Assembly (NCBI GenBank): GCA_023229945.1
Contig: JALNYH010000001.1
Span: forward strand, 62,001 to 126,000
Source of the DNA: Arcobacteraceae bacterium
GTDB taxonomy: Bacteria; Campylobacterota; Campylobacteria; Campylobacterales; Arcobacteraceae
Direction of reading: 5' to 3'
Length of the DNA: 64,000 bases
The notes beneath the pieces are model-generated. The model saw only the letters and a list, made by a program, of their open reading frames with translations. It did not search any database and was not told where the DNA came from. This document shows positions 34,182-42,526 of this stretch, in pieces (positions within the stretch are counted from its first letter, which is position 1; each line of letters starts with the position of its first letter). A program made the position numbers and the translations under genes.

Positions 34182-34883
34182 TTGCAATTTATAAAAAAAC
34201 CCTTTTTTGTACTTATTGTCTTAGCCATTAGTGCTTTTGGAACAACTTTTCCAGATAGTTACTATAAAATAACTAGTAATTCTGTTATGAAAACAAGATT
34301 TATAGCTATTATGCTTCCAGTAATACAAAAAGAAAATGCCAAAATCTTAAAAGAAAGAGAATTTCTAGAAAATACTCTAAACAAAAATATTTTTTTAATA
34401 AACTCTACAAATATCCGTCAACTTTTAGCAATCAAAAGAAAATACAAAATTGCAAGGGTGTATGATTTACACTCTTATCTTAAGAAAGTAGATATTGTAC
34501 CACCATCACTTGCTTTGGCTCAAGCTTCAATAGAGAGTGGTTGGGGGAAAAGTAGATTTGTTCGTGAAGCAAATAATATTTTTGGTCAATGGACTTATAG
34601 TGGAGTTGGTATTATCCCTGAAGAGAGAATAGAAGGAGCAACTCATAGAATAAGAGTCTTTAGGGATTTGGAAGATAGTGTTGCTAATTATATGTTAAAT
34701 CTAAATATGGGTTGGGCATACAATGATTTTAGACGGAAAAGATATGAGCTAAGAATGAGTGGAAAAGAGCTTGATGGGTATACACTTGCAACAACTTTAC
34801 TCAAATACTCAAGCACTGGTCAAGTATATGTAGATAAAGTACAAAGTCTAATCAATGATAATAATTTGTGGAAATATGATTAA
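34182..34883 (+). CDS. Exported glucosaminidase (Bax/FlgJ-like)
   Basis: A protein of about 233 residues with a signal peptide or anchor (PFFVLIVLAISAFG) and a glucosaminidase domain of the lysozyme superfamily. The catalytic Glu is in LAQASIESGWGKSRF, followed by NNIFGQWTY and YMLNLNMGWAYNDFR, as in Bax-type proteins. It should cut peptidoglycan glycan strands. The start is probably TTG 34182, with GGAGG nine bases upstream; an in-frame ATG at 34149 would add 11 residues but spans that site. It lies downstream of thiC and ends before a pair of strong hairpins. Confidence 0.8.
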   Translation: MQFIKKPFFVLIVLAISAFGTTFPDSYYKITSNSVMKTRFIAIMLPVIQKENAKILKEREFLENTLNKNIFLINSTNIRQLLAIKRKYKIARVYDLHSYLKKVDIVPPSLALAQASIESGWGKSRFVREANNIFGQWTYSGVGIIPEERIEGATHRIRVFRDLEDSVANYMLNLNMGWAYNDFRRKRYELRMSGKELDGYTLATTLLKYSSTGQVYVDKVQSLINDNNLWKYD

Positions 34884-34915
34884 AAAACAAAATACCAGTT
34901 CTTATGGAACGCCAG

Positions 34916-34948
34916 ATTGAAGACAACCCCAGATAAATCTGGGGTTCC
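34916..34948 (-). repeat. Dispersed palindromic repeat, copy 1
   Basis: Read on the minus strand this starts GGAACCCCAGATTTATCTGG and continues GGTTGTCTTCAAT. It matches 41932-41964 on the plus strand at 28 of 33 positions. One pair of differences is compensatory: the stem CCAGA-TTTA-TCTGG becomes CCAGC-TTTA-GCTGG. It is embedded in a larger hairpin with flanking TGGAAC/GTTCCA arms. Confidence 0.7.
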
Positions 34949-34975
34949 AGGAATACTGGACTAAGCCAGTATTCC
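34925..34975. terminator. Double hairpin between convergent genes
   Basis: AACCCCAGAT/ATCTGGGGTT (34925-34946) and GGAATACTGG/CCAGTATTCC around the loop ACTAAG (34950-34975) form two adjacent strong stems. They separate the glucosaminidase gene and the porin gene, which converge here, and could terminate both. There is no long T-run, so termination may not be purely intrinsic. Confidence 0.65.
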
Positions 34976-34982
34976 AAGATTT

Positions 34983-36527
34983 TTAGAATCTATAACTTAT
35001 AGATAATCTTAAATCAGATGCTTCTTTAACTGGATCAGCAGTCATACCCATTGCAGTGTATTGCTGTACTTCAGTCCAACTCATTGGCATACCATCTGTA
35101 CCAAAGAATCCGTTACTTCCAGTATAATCATATTTCATATATGTATATCTAGCATTGAAATGCAATGCTTTTGTAAGAGGTTGGTTATAGTAAATTTCCC
35201 ATGCTGTACCACGAGTTGCGATTTTGCTTCCAGCCATAGTATCTTCACCATATGTTATACTTCTCCAGTATTTACTACCTTTATTCCACTCTATACCCCA
35301 TCTACCATAATCAGTAAGCATAAGTGGCATATCTATACCTATCCAAGTAGAATGTCCTGTTTTACTGTCTGTTGTCCCTAACATACCACCATTTCTACCA
35401 TTTGGTCTTGTTTTACTTTGTGCCCAAGATGCAAATGCTACAGTACTATCTAAGAAATCATTTATACCGTCACCAATACCATCTGCTCTAAACATAACTG
35501 TTGCTAAATCCATATCTCCAACATTATGAAAGCTACCATCAATATTTGCCGCATTCAATCCCATACCTGTAATTTGTGCAGAACTAAATCCCATGGCACT
35601 ATATGTAGATTCAGTATTAAATCCTATTAAATTTTCAGCTCTTGCCCAATTTGTTCTTACAGAATATTGACCATTATCCCATGGAACAAATATAAATCCG
35701 TACATATTAATATCTTTATTATCAATTGTAGAATCTATTGCATAATCACCACCAAATCTTGGTGTCGCATTTGTCAAACCACGACCTGTACAGAGTTTCC
35801 ACCACATACCATCAACGCCAGTGACCTTATCAAGGTCAAATTTAGCACTCATTCCATCAAACTCAACATTTACCGTATGAGCTAGTGGAGAGTTGTCTTT
35901 CATACCTTCTCTTGTATTTATACCTAAACCATCTGTACTAGGTCTTCTTCCTATACTTATAGTCCAAGGTACATCATTACCTACAAAAGTATCATTCATA
36001 TATAGCCAATAAGCTTCTTTTACTTTGATTGTATTATCCGTAGCATTTTCATTTGTTACCCAGTCAAAGTTTGCATAGCCTGGATTTGTGTTTGATTGAG
36101 AGTGGTTTGCTGTATCACCATATGCTTTGTTATATGATAGTTTACCTTTGAAAAGATTGTTTTCATCAGGTGCAAATCCCATACCAAGCCAAAGTCTGTT
36201 TGTTAGTAAATCAGGGTTACTTGATTTCGCACCACTTGCATGTTTGTAGTGGATAGCATCAAATGATGTTCTAAAGTCAACATCCCATTTGATGTTGTCA
36301 TTATTTGCCATGATTTTTACATCAGTTACATTCTTGTTTGTTCGTTCAAGTTTTTTGTCAACTTTTTCGATTTCGCTACTATTTTGAGCAAGTTTTGCCT
36401 CTAGCGCAGCAATTTGAGCTTTTAATGCTTCAAGTTGTGATAATACTTCAGCATTAACACCACCATCTGCATAAGAACTGGTTGCTAGTGCTGCTGCAAC
36501 ACAAACTGAGAGTACAGTTTTTTTCAT
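34983..36527 (-). CDS. DUF3373-like outer-membrane porin
   Basis: A 514-residue outer-membrane protein. It has a signal peptide (MKKTVLSVCVAAALATSSYA), then an N-terminal coiled coil (about residues 28-70, LEALKAQIAALEAKLAQ), then a beta-strand-rich body with many aromatic-alternating segments (WGIEWNKGSKYW, LHFNARYTYMKYDY) and a final strand LRLSISYRF ending in Phe as outer-membrane barrels do. This arrangement fits DUF3373-type porins abundant in Sulfurimonas and Arcobacter. It would form a general channel tethered to peptidoglycan through the coiled coil. AAAGGA is correctly placed before the ATG. It stands alone between hairpins, suggesting strong independent expression. Confidence 0.82.
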   Translation of the reverse strand: MKKTVLSVCVAAALATSSYADGGVNAEVLSQLEALKAQIAALEAKLAQNSSEIEKVDKKLERTNKNVTDVKIMANNDNIKWDVDFRTSFDAIHYKHASGAKSSNPDLLTNRLWLGMGFAPDENNLFKGKLSYNKAYGDTANHSQSNTNPGYANFDWVTNENATDNTIKVKEAYWLYMNDTFVGNDVPWTISIGRRPSTDGLGINTREGMKDNSPLAHTVNVEFDGMSAKFDLDKVTGVDGMWWKLCTGRGLTNATPRFGGDYAIDSTIDNKDINMYGFIFVPWDNGQYSVRTNWARAENLIGFNTESTYSAMGFSSAQITGMGLNAANIDGSFHNVGDMDLATVMFRADGIGDGINDFLDSTVAFASWAQSKTRPNGRNGGMLGTTDSKTGHSTWIGIDMPLMLTDYGRWGIEWNKGSKYWRSITYGEDTMAGSKIATRGTAWEIYYNQPLTKALHFNARYTYMKYDYTGSNGFFGTDGMPMSWTEVQQYTAMGMTADPVKEASDLRLSISYRF

Positions 36528-36606
36528 TTTAGTATCCTTTCTGTTATAGATAACAAAATTTTACTCATATAAATATTAAAATAACCTGAAATATAGGACA
36601 ATAAAA

Positions 36607-36634
36607 AAGGGCTATAACCTTCGTTATAGCCCTT
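36607..36634 (-). terminator. Intrinsic terminator of the rhodanese gene
   Basis: On the minus strand AAGGGCTATAAC and GTTATAGCCCTT form a 12-bp stem with a 4-base loop, followed by a run of T (36603-36608 as A on the plus strand). It lies about 55 bases past the rhodanese stop and before the porin promoter. Confidence 0.9.
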
Positions 36635-36689
36635 GTATTCGTGAGTTTAATATATATAATAATCTGAAGTTATATAACTATATCAAATA

Positions 36690-37502
36690 TTAAAATAGTT
36701 CATTTGGCGTAATTGTACAATCATTACCTTTACAGTTGATTGTAGCATCAAAATAAACCAAACTGCCATCATTATTACTTACTGAAGAAACTGCACCAAT
36801 TGATTGCATACCTGTGTTACAATATACTACATTTAGCTTGTCTTGTGGAAGTTTAGAAGAATCTAATTTATCATCAACTAAAGGGATATTGATAGCACCT
36901 TTGATATGACCTTCTGCAAATTGGTCAGGTTTTCTGATATCAATTAATTGTACATTTGCAGGAATTTTCCCACTTAATACAAGCTCAGCAAACCAAAACT
37001 GATCTATCATAGTATCATCACCTTCAATCAAATGTACTGTTGCACCTTTGATAGTTTGAGCAGCTCTTTTTGGTGTATATGCACTTTTGCTTTCTTCTTT
37101 ACACTCTTTTAGTATACCCATAGCAGGCTTTTTCTTTTCGCTCCATTCTGGATAACCACCTTTGTAGTTTACAACATTTTTATATCCATCTTTTAATAGC
37201 AACTGAGCTAAATGGTCAGAATGTTCACATTTTAAACCATTACAAAATGCAATTATTGCTACATTTTTATCTGCTGGTAAAAACTGCTTAAGTTTGTCAT
37301 ACTCTTTGTAGTCCATGCTCATAGCACCTGGAATCGTTCCTCTTTGAAATAGATTATTTGGTCTTGCATCCAAAAATAAAGCTGATTTAGCTTCATAGTG
37401 TTTTTCAGCTTCCGCCATATCTATTATTTTGATGTTTGATGATGCAAACATTGCAGTTGCCAAGATAGCACTTGCGATAATACCTTTTAAGATATTCATC
37501 AT
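36690..37502 (-). CDS. Exported double-domain rhodanese-like protein
   Basis: A 270-residue protein with a signal peptide (about residues 1-20). The first rhodanese domain (about 22-130) has LFLDARPNNLFQRGTIPGA and a Cys in FCNGLKCEHS; the second (about 150-255) has LIDIRKPDQFAEGHIKGA and the active-site loop CNTGMQS with its Cys. Both loops keep Cys, so both could bind persulfide. Two-domain exported rhodaneses are linked to periplasmic sulfur handling. The next gene, a cytochrome-like protein, lies upstream on the same strand but is separated by its own terminator. AGGGG precedes a double ATG; the first is used here. Confidence 0.85.
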   Translation of the reverse strand: MMNILKGIIASAILATAMFASSNIKIIDMAEAEKHYEAKSALFLDARPNNLFQRGTIPGAMSMDYKEYDKLKQFLPADKNVAIIAFCNGLKCEHSDHLAQLLLKDGYKNVVNYKGGYPEWSEKKKPAMGILKECKEESKSAYTPKRAAQTIKGATVHLIEGDDTMIDQFWFAELVLSGKIPANVQLIDIRKPDQFAEGHIKGAINIPLVDDKLDSSKLPQDKLNVVYCNTGMQSIGAVSSVSNNDGSLVYFDATINCKGNDCTITPNELF

Positions 37503-37590
37503 ATTTTCCCCTTTAGATTTTAGTTAGAATTCATTTTATCGTATAGAATATTAAATTTTGATTATATTAATTATTTAAAAAGAATATAAA

Positions 37591-37620
37591 AAAAGGGAAG
37601 GTGTTAACACCTTCCCTTTT
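37591..37620 (-). terminator. Terminator of the cytochrome-like gene
   Basis: A perfect 30-base palindrome, AAAAGGGAAGGTGTT and its reverse complement, with the centre at 37605/37606. On the minus strand it ends in a T-run and lies 20 bases past the stop of the gene at 37641-37973. Confidence 0.9.
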
Positions 37621-37640
37621 AAATAGCTAATAATTTTTGA

Positions 37641-37973
37641 TTAGCAAGATGGAACATTTCCTGAGTCATTTGCATAGTGAAATAAGAAATCAAAAAGTGT
37701 ATTTGTATATTTATCACCTTTTGAATCAATGAAATCTGGAGCAACTTTTGGACATATTTTGTTTATAGCTTCACCTAATTTGCCACCATCTTTAATCTCT
37801 TTCCACTCATCTTGAGAATGAGCAGCTGCAACTTTTGCACCTGTAGCATCACAAGGACCTTTTAAGTCTTTGTTAAATATTCTTTGACCTCTGTCTGGGT
37901 TAGCACTTGCAACTGTTGCAGTTATACCCAATATTAATGCACCAGCCATAGCTAATTTTAGTAATTTATTCAT
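37641..37973 (-). CDS. Cytochrome c-like exported protein without a CxxCH motif
   Basis: A 110-residue protein with a signal peptide (LLKLAMAGALILGITATVASA). The mature part resembles small cytochromes c: DRGQRIFNKDLKGPCDATG, then DEWKEIKDGGKLGEAI, ICPKVAPDF and LFDFLFHYANDSGNVPSC. However, at the place of the haem motif it has CDATG instead of CxxCH, so covalent haem attachment is not expected. Four Cys remain and could form disulfides. Homologues with this feature are, from memory, often annotated as cytochromes in this phylum. The start is ATG 37973, behind AAGGAG; an in-frame ATG 33 bases upstream is ignored. It may be a redox or binding protein near the rhodanese. Confidence 0.7.
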   Translation of the reverse strand: MNKLLKLAMAGALILGITATVASANPDRGQRIFNKDLKGPCDATGAKVAAAHSQDEWKEIKDGGKLGEAINKICPKVAPDFIDSKGDKYTNTLFDFLFHYANDSGNVPSC

Positions 37974-38077
37974 ATTACCGATCTCCTTTTTTTTGAATTG
38001 AACCATTATAAACTAAATAAAATAAAAGTTAAATTAAAACTATGATATTATTTTGTTTTATTATATTTGGACACAAA

Positions 38078-39403
38078 ATGAAACATTACGAATTAAAAGC
38101 TATTGTAAATTACCTCAACAACTTCAAGATTATCAAGCATATCAAGCGTGTTGAAAACAATTCCATCAAGGTGGAATTTGATAAAAATCACACATTATAT
38201 TTTGACCTTACAAAGGGTTCAAGTAATATTTATATGATAAGAGAAACTGTAATATCAAAAAACTTCAATGCCCCTTTTGATACAATATTACAAAAAAAAT
38301 TAACAAATTCTATTTTAGAAAAAGTTTATTTGGTCAATGATGATAGAGTTATGAGGTTTGAATTACAAGTAAAAAGTAGTTACAAGCAAGAAAAACTTTA
38401 CTTACAACTTGAATTTACTGGTATTTATACAAATATTATCATACTTGATCAAAACTTCATAGTACTAGAGGCTCTTAGACATATAAGTGAAAATATATCT
38501 TCAAGAAGTGTCAAAGTAGGGCAAGTTTTGGACGAGTTACCAAAAAGAGATTTTATTCCAACAGCCAAAGAAGTAGAAAATATTGAAGAGTATTTGTATG
38601 CCAACTATGACGCAAAAGAGCAGCGTGAGCTACAAAATCTAAAAAATATCAAATTAAAACAGCTCAAAAAAGAAGAAGACAAGCTTCAAAAGATACTTTT
38701 TTCTTTACCAAAAGAAGAAGAATTGAAACTCGAAGCACAAGATACTTACCAGATGGCTAATTTATTGATATCCAATATCCATAATATTGAGCCATATCAG
38801 ACATCAGTTAGCGTTGAGGATTTTGACCATACAATAAAAGAAATATCTATACCCCCAGTACAAAGTATTTCAAACTATGTAAATAAACTTTTCTCAAATG
38901 CAAAAAAACTAAAACAAAAAGCCTCAAATCTTTATATTGAAAAAGAAAATCTTGAACAAAAACTAGAGTTTGTGAGACGAACTAGCCAAATAGTAGAGAA
39001 TTGTTCTACTATAGAGAGTTTGGAATTTTATATGCCAAAAAAAGAGAAAAACCAAACCAAAACTAAAAAAGAGCAAAACTATCAAAGTTTTGTGATAGAT
39101 GGATATAAGATTATGTTAGGGAGAAATGAGAGGGAAAATATTGAACTTTTGGAAAATGCAAAAGCAAATGATTTTTGGTTTCATTTGCAAGATATTCCAT
39201 CATCTCATGTGATAGTTCCAACTCAAAAAAAAGATTTACCAGAACATATAATATATCAAGCAGCTTTACTTTGTGCCAAATTCAACTCACCTTTTGGTGG
39301 AGATTATTTGGTAGATTATACAAAACGAAGAGAGCTTAAAATACAAACAAAAGCCAATGTTCTGTATAATAACTACAAAACTATGAAAATAAGGGTAGAT
39401 TGA
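38078..39403 (+). CDS. NFACT-family (RqcH/fibronectin-binding-like) RNA-binding protein
   Basis: A 441-residue protein of the NFACT family, whose best-known member RqcH binds stalled large ribosomal subunits and adds C-terminal alanine tails. It has an NFACT-N region (about 1-190, with LTKGSSNIYMIRE and LEFTGIYTNIIILD), a charged central coiled coil (about 195-330) and an NFACT-R domain at the end with NDFWFHLQDIPSSHVIV. It is shorter than the roughly 570-residue Firmicute proteins, and an HhH region is not obvious. An in-frame ATG at 38042 was rejected because it lies in the promoter-like region. The stop overlaps cdsA by one base. Confidence 0.82.
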   Translation: MKHYELKAIVNYLNNFKIIKHIKRVENNSIKVEFDKNHTLYFDLTKGSSNIYMIRETVISKNFNAPFDTILQKKLTNSILEKVYLVNDDRVMRFELQVKSSYKQEKLYLQLEFTGIYTNIIILDQNFIVLEALRHISENISSRSVKVGQVLDELPKRDFIPTAKEVENIEEYLYANYDAKEQRELQNLKNIKLKQLKKEEDKLQKILFSLPKEEELKLEAQDTYQMANLLISNIHNIEPYQTSVSVEDFDHTIKEISIPPVQSISNYVNKLFSNAKKLKQKASNLYIEKENLEQKLEFVRRTSQIVENCSTIESLEFYMPKKEKNQTKTKKEQNYQSFVIDGYKIMLGRNERENIELLENAKANDFWFHLQDIPSSHVIVPTQKKDLPEHIIYQAALLCAKFNSPFGGDYLVDYTKRRELKIQTKANVLYNNYKTMKIRVD

Positions 39404-40161
39404 TGTGGGATATTATTAAGTCAAGTTCTGTGAGAATTCAGACAAGTTTTATAATGCTTGGTGTTGTATTATTGGTAGGATTTGTGAATTCATATTTTGT
39501 CACATGGGTGGCTTTAGGGCTTTTGATGTTGATTGGTCTTAAAGAGATGCAAACTTTGACAAAAATAAATGAAAATAAACTTTATATATACGCTAGTGTG
39601 GTATGGTTGGGTTCTTATTTCTATCCAAATCCTCAAGATTTAGTCTTTTTGGTATTTATAGTATTTGCTTCAATTTTAGCATATACACAAAATTTTGATA
39701 AAAGATTTTTTATACCAATGCTTTATCCACTAATCCCATTTTTATTTATGTTGGCTCTTTACAAAGATTTTGGAATGTTTGTATTATTGTGGTTGATGTT
39801 GGTAGTTTCAGCTACTGATGTGGGAGCTTATTTTGCTGGAAGAAGACTTGGAAAAACAAAATTTTGTGAAACATCACCAAACAAAACCTTAGAAGGTGTA
39901 GCTGGTGGTATTATATTGGGTACACTTGTAGGATTCGCATTTTTGTTTTTGGATATTTCAGTTTGGATTATATTAATAGCTTCATTTTTGGTAAGTATTG
40001 TTAGTGTATTTGGAGATTTATTTGAAAGCTATCTAAAAAGAATGGCAGATGTAAAAGATAGTGGTGATATCTTCCCAGGTCATGGTGGAGTTTTGGATAG
40101 AGGAGATGGATACTTTTTTGGTGCGATTGTAATGTATATTTTACTTAAGGCTTTTGTGTGA
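39403..40161 (+). CDS. cdsA: Phosphatidate cytidylyltransferase
   Basis: A 252-residue multi-helix membrane enzyme that makes CDP-diacylglycerol. At least seven hydrophobic helices are visible. The C-terminal signature is present as SVFGDLFESYLKRMADVKDSG with DIFPGHGGVLDRGDGY, giving the metal-binding Asp residues. The start ATG overlaps the previous stop (TGATG), and the GTG of dxr overlaps its end, so NFACT-cdsA-dxr form a tight operon. The pairing with dxr is common in bacteria. Confidence 0.95.
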   Translation: MWDIIKSSSVRIQTSFIMLGVVLLVGFVNSYFVTWVALGLLMLIGLKEMQTLTKINENKLYIYASVVWLGSYFYPNPQDLVFLVFIVFASILAYTQNFDKRFFIPMLYPLIPFLFMLALYKDFGMFVLLWLMLVVSATDVGAYFAGRRLGKTKFCETSPNKTLEGVAGGIILGTLVGFAFLFLDISVWIILIASFLVSIVSVFGDLFESYLKRMADVKDSGDIFPGHGGVLDRGDGYFFGAIVMYILLKAFV

Positions 40162-41228
40162 TAATACTTGGTTCTACTGGCTCAATAGGTGTAAATTCAT
40201 TAAGGATTGCCAAAAGATTTGGATTGAATATTGATATATTAGTAGCTGGTGCAAAAATAGATTTATTAAATGAGCAAATAAAAGAGTTTTCTCCAAGAAA
40301 AGTCGTGGTTGCCAATAGTGAGGATATACCAAAAGTAAACCATAGTGATGTTAGTGCAGGAAATGCTAGTATACTTCATGCGATAGAAGAGTCAGATTCA
40401 AAAATGGTTGTAAATGCGTTGGTTGGGTTCTTGGGGCTTGCACCTACTTTGACAGCTATAAAATGTGGCAAAAAAGTTGCACTTGCAAACAAAGAATCTT
40501 TGGTAGTTGCTGGGGAGTTTTTGGATACTTCCAAAATAATTCCAATAGATAGTGAGCATTTTGGGCTTTGGTATTTGCAAAATGATAAGCCAATATCTAG
40601 TATGACAATTACTGCAAGTGGTGGTTCGTTTAGAGATTATAGTATGGATAAGTTGGCTAATGTCACCGTAGAAGAAGCACTAAATCATCCAAATTGGTCT
40701 ATGGGGAGTAAAATCACAATAGATAGTGCAACCATGACAAATAAGCTTTTTGAGCTACTAGAGGCAAAATGGCTTTTTGGTACAAATAAACTTGATGCAA
40801 TAATAGAAACAAAATCTATCATACATGCACTAGTGAATTTCAAAGATGGTAGCACAACGGCTCATATTGCAACTCCTAATATGCAACTTCCTATAGCTTA
40901 TGCACTTCTTGGCAAAGTTGCAGAAGAAATAGTTCCACAAATTGATTTGTGTGATATTGGTGGATTAGAATTTAGAAAGATAGAGATTGAAAAATACCCA
41001 ATTTGGCAACTAAAAGATGATTTACTATCCAATCCTCATAGGGGAGTTGTGGTAAATGCTGCCAATGAAGTTGGGGTTTATAGATTTTTAAAGGGTGAAA
41101 TAGGATTTTTAGATATTGCAAAAACTACTATTAAATGCTATGATAAGTTTTTGGATACAAAAGCATCAAATATTCATGATATTTTTGAGATTGATAAACA
41201 AGTGAGAGAAATGGCATGGAAGATTTAG
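40158..41228 (+). CDS. dxr: 1-deoxy-D-xylulose 5-phosphate reductoisomerase
   Basis: A 356-residue enzyme of the non-mevalonate isoprenoid pathway. NADPH binding is shown by ILGSTGSIGVNS at the start and ALANKESLVVAGE near residue 115; metal and substrate residues are in IDSEHFGLW, ITASGGSFRD, HPNWSMGSKITIDSATMTNK-type segment (HPNWSMGSKITIDSATM seen). The start is GTG at 40158, overlapping cdsA by 4 bases. The length is slightly short of the usual 390 because of a compact N-terminus. It overlaps the next small gene by 13 bases. Confidence 0.96.
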   Translation: MIILGSTGSIGVNSLRIAKRFGLNIDILVAGAKIDLLNEQIKEFSPRKVVVANSEDIPKVNHSDVSAGNASILHAIEESDSKMVVNALVGFLGLAPTLTAIKCGKKVALANKESLVVAGEFLDTSKIIPIDSEHFGLWYLQNDKPISSMTITASGGSFRDYSMDKLANVTVEEALNHPNWSMGSKITIDSATMTNKLFELLEAKWLFGTNKLDAIIETKSIIHALVNFKDGSTTAHIATPNMQLPIAYALLGKVAEEIVPQIDLCDIGGLEFRKIEIEKYPIWQLKDDLLSNPHRGVVVNAANEVGVYRFLKGEIGFLDIAKTTIKCYDKFLDTKASNIHDIFEIDKQVREMAWKI

Positions 41229-41491
41229 TAATACCGTTTGTAATTCTAACAGCAGTTGTTATATACTTAATACTAAGTAGAGCAAGATTTGAATCTGATT
41301 TACGAAAAAGTTATGATGAATTAATAGAAAAATACAAACAATCAGCCGAGCCTAAAGAAAAATCAACATCAAAAGAGTTAGTGGGACTTGTTTTTCAAAC
41401 AGATGGGAAGTTAGGTATTGAGACTTTAAAAAGTGAAATTCAAGATAGACTCTCAAGAGGGAAATTTGAAGTAAAGGATTTTGAGTGTTAA
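41216..41491 (+). CDS. Small membrane-anchored coiled-coil protein
   Basis: A 91-residue protein with one N-terminal helix (LVIPFVILTAVVIYLILS) and a charged, helical remainder (LRKSYDELIEKYKQSAEPKEK), probably facing the cytoplasm. No family is recognised. It overlaps dxr by 13 bases and the next gene by 7, so it is expressed with the cdsA-dxr operon. Confidence 0.6.
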   Translation: MEDLVIPFVILTAVVIYLILSRARFESDLRKSYDELIEKYKQSAEPKEKSTSKELVGLVFQTDGKLGIETLKSEIQDRLSRGKFEVKDFEC

Positions 41492-41913
41492 AGGTCTTCC
41501 TTTTGACACTTTTGATTTTTCAAAGCATTTTTGCTAATAGTTATTATAGAACAAGTTTTGCAGTGGTAGATAAGAGTAATTTACTCATGTGGCAAGATAA
41601 TAGTGATGTGGTAGAGTTGATGTTTACCCACAAAGAAGCTGTTAAATATTGTGAAGAGCTTACTCTTGGTGGATTTGAGAATTGGAGATTGCCAGATATC
41701 AAAGAACTAGAATTAATAGTAGATAAGAAAAATTCACCATATTACATATATAGAGTTTTTAAAAATAAACTAGCGGAGGGATATTGGGCTAATAACAAAG
41801 TACTTCGAACTTTGAATTTTTATGCTTGGTATATGAACTTTATAAGTGGTACACCATATTACTACAATAGAGATTATCATAAATATGTTAGATGTGTTAG
41901 GGATATTGATTAA
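41485..41913 (+). CDS. Exported DUF1566 (Lcl C-terminal-like) protein
   Basis: A 142-residue protein starting with GTG at 41485, with AAGGA six bases upstream inside the previous gene. A signal peptide (LKVFLLTLLIFQSIFA) is followed by the DUF1566 pattern: LLMWQDNS, KEAVKYCEELTLGGFENWRLPDIKELE-type core (GGFENWRLPDIKELE seen), ending YVRCVRD. The family is related to the C-terminal domain of Legionella collagen-like proteins and is common on bacterial surfaces; the function is unknown. The two Cys at about 52 and 137 may form a disulfide. Confidence 0.85.
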   Translation: MLKVFLLTLLIFQSIFANSYYRTSFAVVDKSNLLMWQDNSDVVELMFTHKEAVKYCEELTLGGFENWRLPDIKELELIVDKKNSPYYIYRVFKNKLAEGYWANNKVLRTLNFYAWYMNFISGTPYYYNRDYHKYVRCVRDID

Positions 41914-41931
41914 GAGCGTGAATTGTGAATC

Positions 41932-41964
41932 GGAACTCCAGCTTTAGCTGGGCTTGTCTTAAAT
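41932..41964 (+). repeat. Dispersed palindromic repeat, copy 2
   Basis: GGAACTCCAGCTTTAGCTGG followed by GCTTGTCTTAAAT. It matches the minus-strand copy at 34916-34948 at 28 of 33 positions, with a compensatory A-U to C-G change in the CCAGC-TTTA-GCTGG stem. It fills most of the gap between the DUF1566 gene and the hydrolase gene. Confidence 0.7.
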
Positions 41965-41995
41965 GGTTGGATATAAGTTATCAAAGGAATAGAGA

Positions 41996-42526
41996 ATGAA
42001 AAAAGTACTAATTATACACGGACTTGGAGGAAGTGATTATCCTCATTGGCAGTCTTGGTTGGCATCAGAACTTATAAAATTAAACTATACTGTATCATTC
42101 CCAGCTCTTCCAAATCGTGATAATCCAGATATGAATGAGTGGTTGGAAGTTGTGTATAATGAGATAAAATACTTCAAACCTGATATTGTAGTATGCCACT
42201 CTTTGGCAAATCTTCTTTGGTTTCATTTGGTAGAAAAATATCATATTGATGAGGTAGATAAACTTATGCTTGTAGCTCCTGTCTCTCAAAAGTGTGAGAT
42301 GAAAGAGCTACAGAGCTTCTTGCCATATCCAATTCCTAGTGATTTAAGAGCAAAAGAGGCAATCATGGCATGTGGAGACAATGACCCATATATAAGTGTA
42401 GATGAAGCAATAGCTCTTCAAAGTAGCTTAAATATAGGGATGAAAATAATGGAAAATGCAGGTCATATCAATCGTGATAGTGGTTTTGGAGAGTTATCTT
42501 GTGCATTGGAGTGGGTACAAAGATGA
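41996..42526 (+). CDS. RBBP9/YdeN-family alpha/beta hydrolase
   Basis: A 176-residue serine hydrolase: LIIHGLGGSDYPHWQSWLASE at the N-terminus, the nucleophile elbow VVCHSLANLLWFH (CHSLA, a permitted variant of GxSxG), and the catalytic His near residue 158 in NAGHINRDSGFGE. The acid is likely in MACGDNDPYIS. The HGxGG...HWQSW pattern is typical of the YdeN/RBBP9 family (DUF452-like). The substrate is unknown. Its stop overlaps the tsaD start (ATGA). Confidence 0.87.
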   Translation: MKKVLIIHGLGGSDYPHWQSWLASELIKLNYTVSFPALPNRDNPDMNEWLEVVYNEIKYFKPDIVVCHSLANLLWFHLVEKYHIDEVDKLMLVAPVSQKCEMKELQSFLPYPIPSDLRAKEAIMACGDNDPYISVDEAIALQSSLNIGMKIMENAGHINRDSGFGELSCALEWVQR

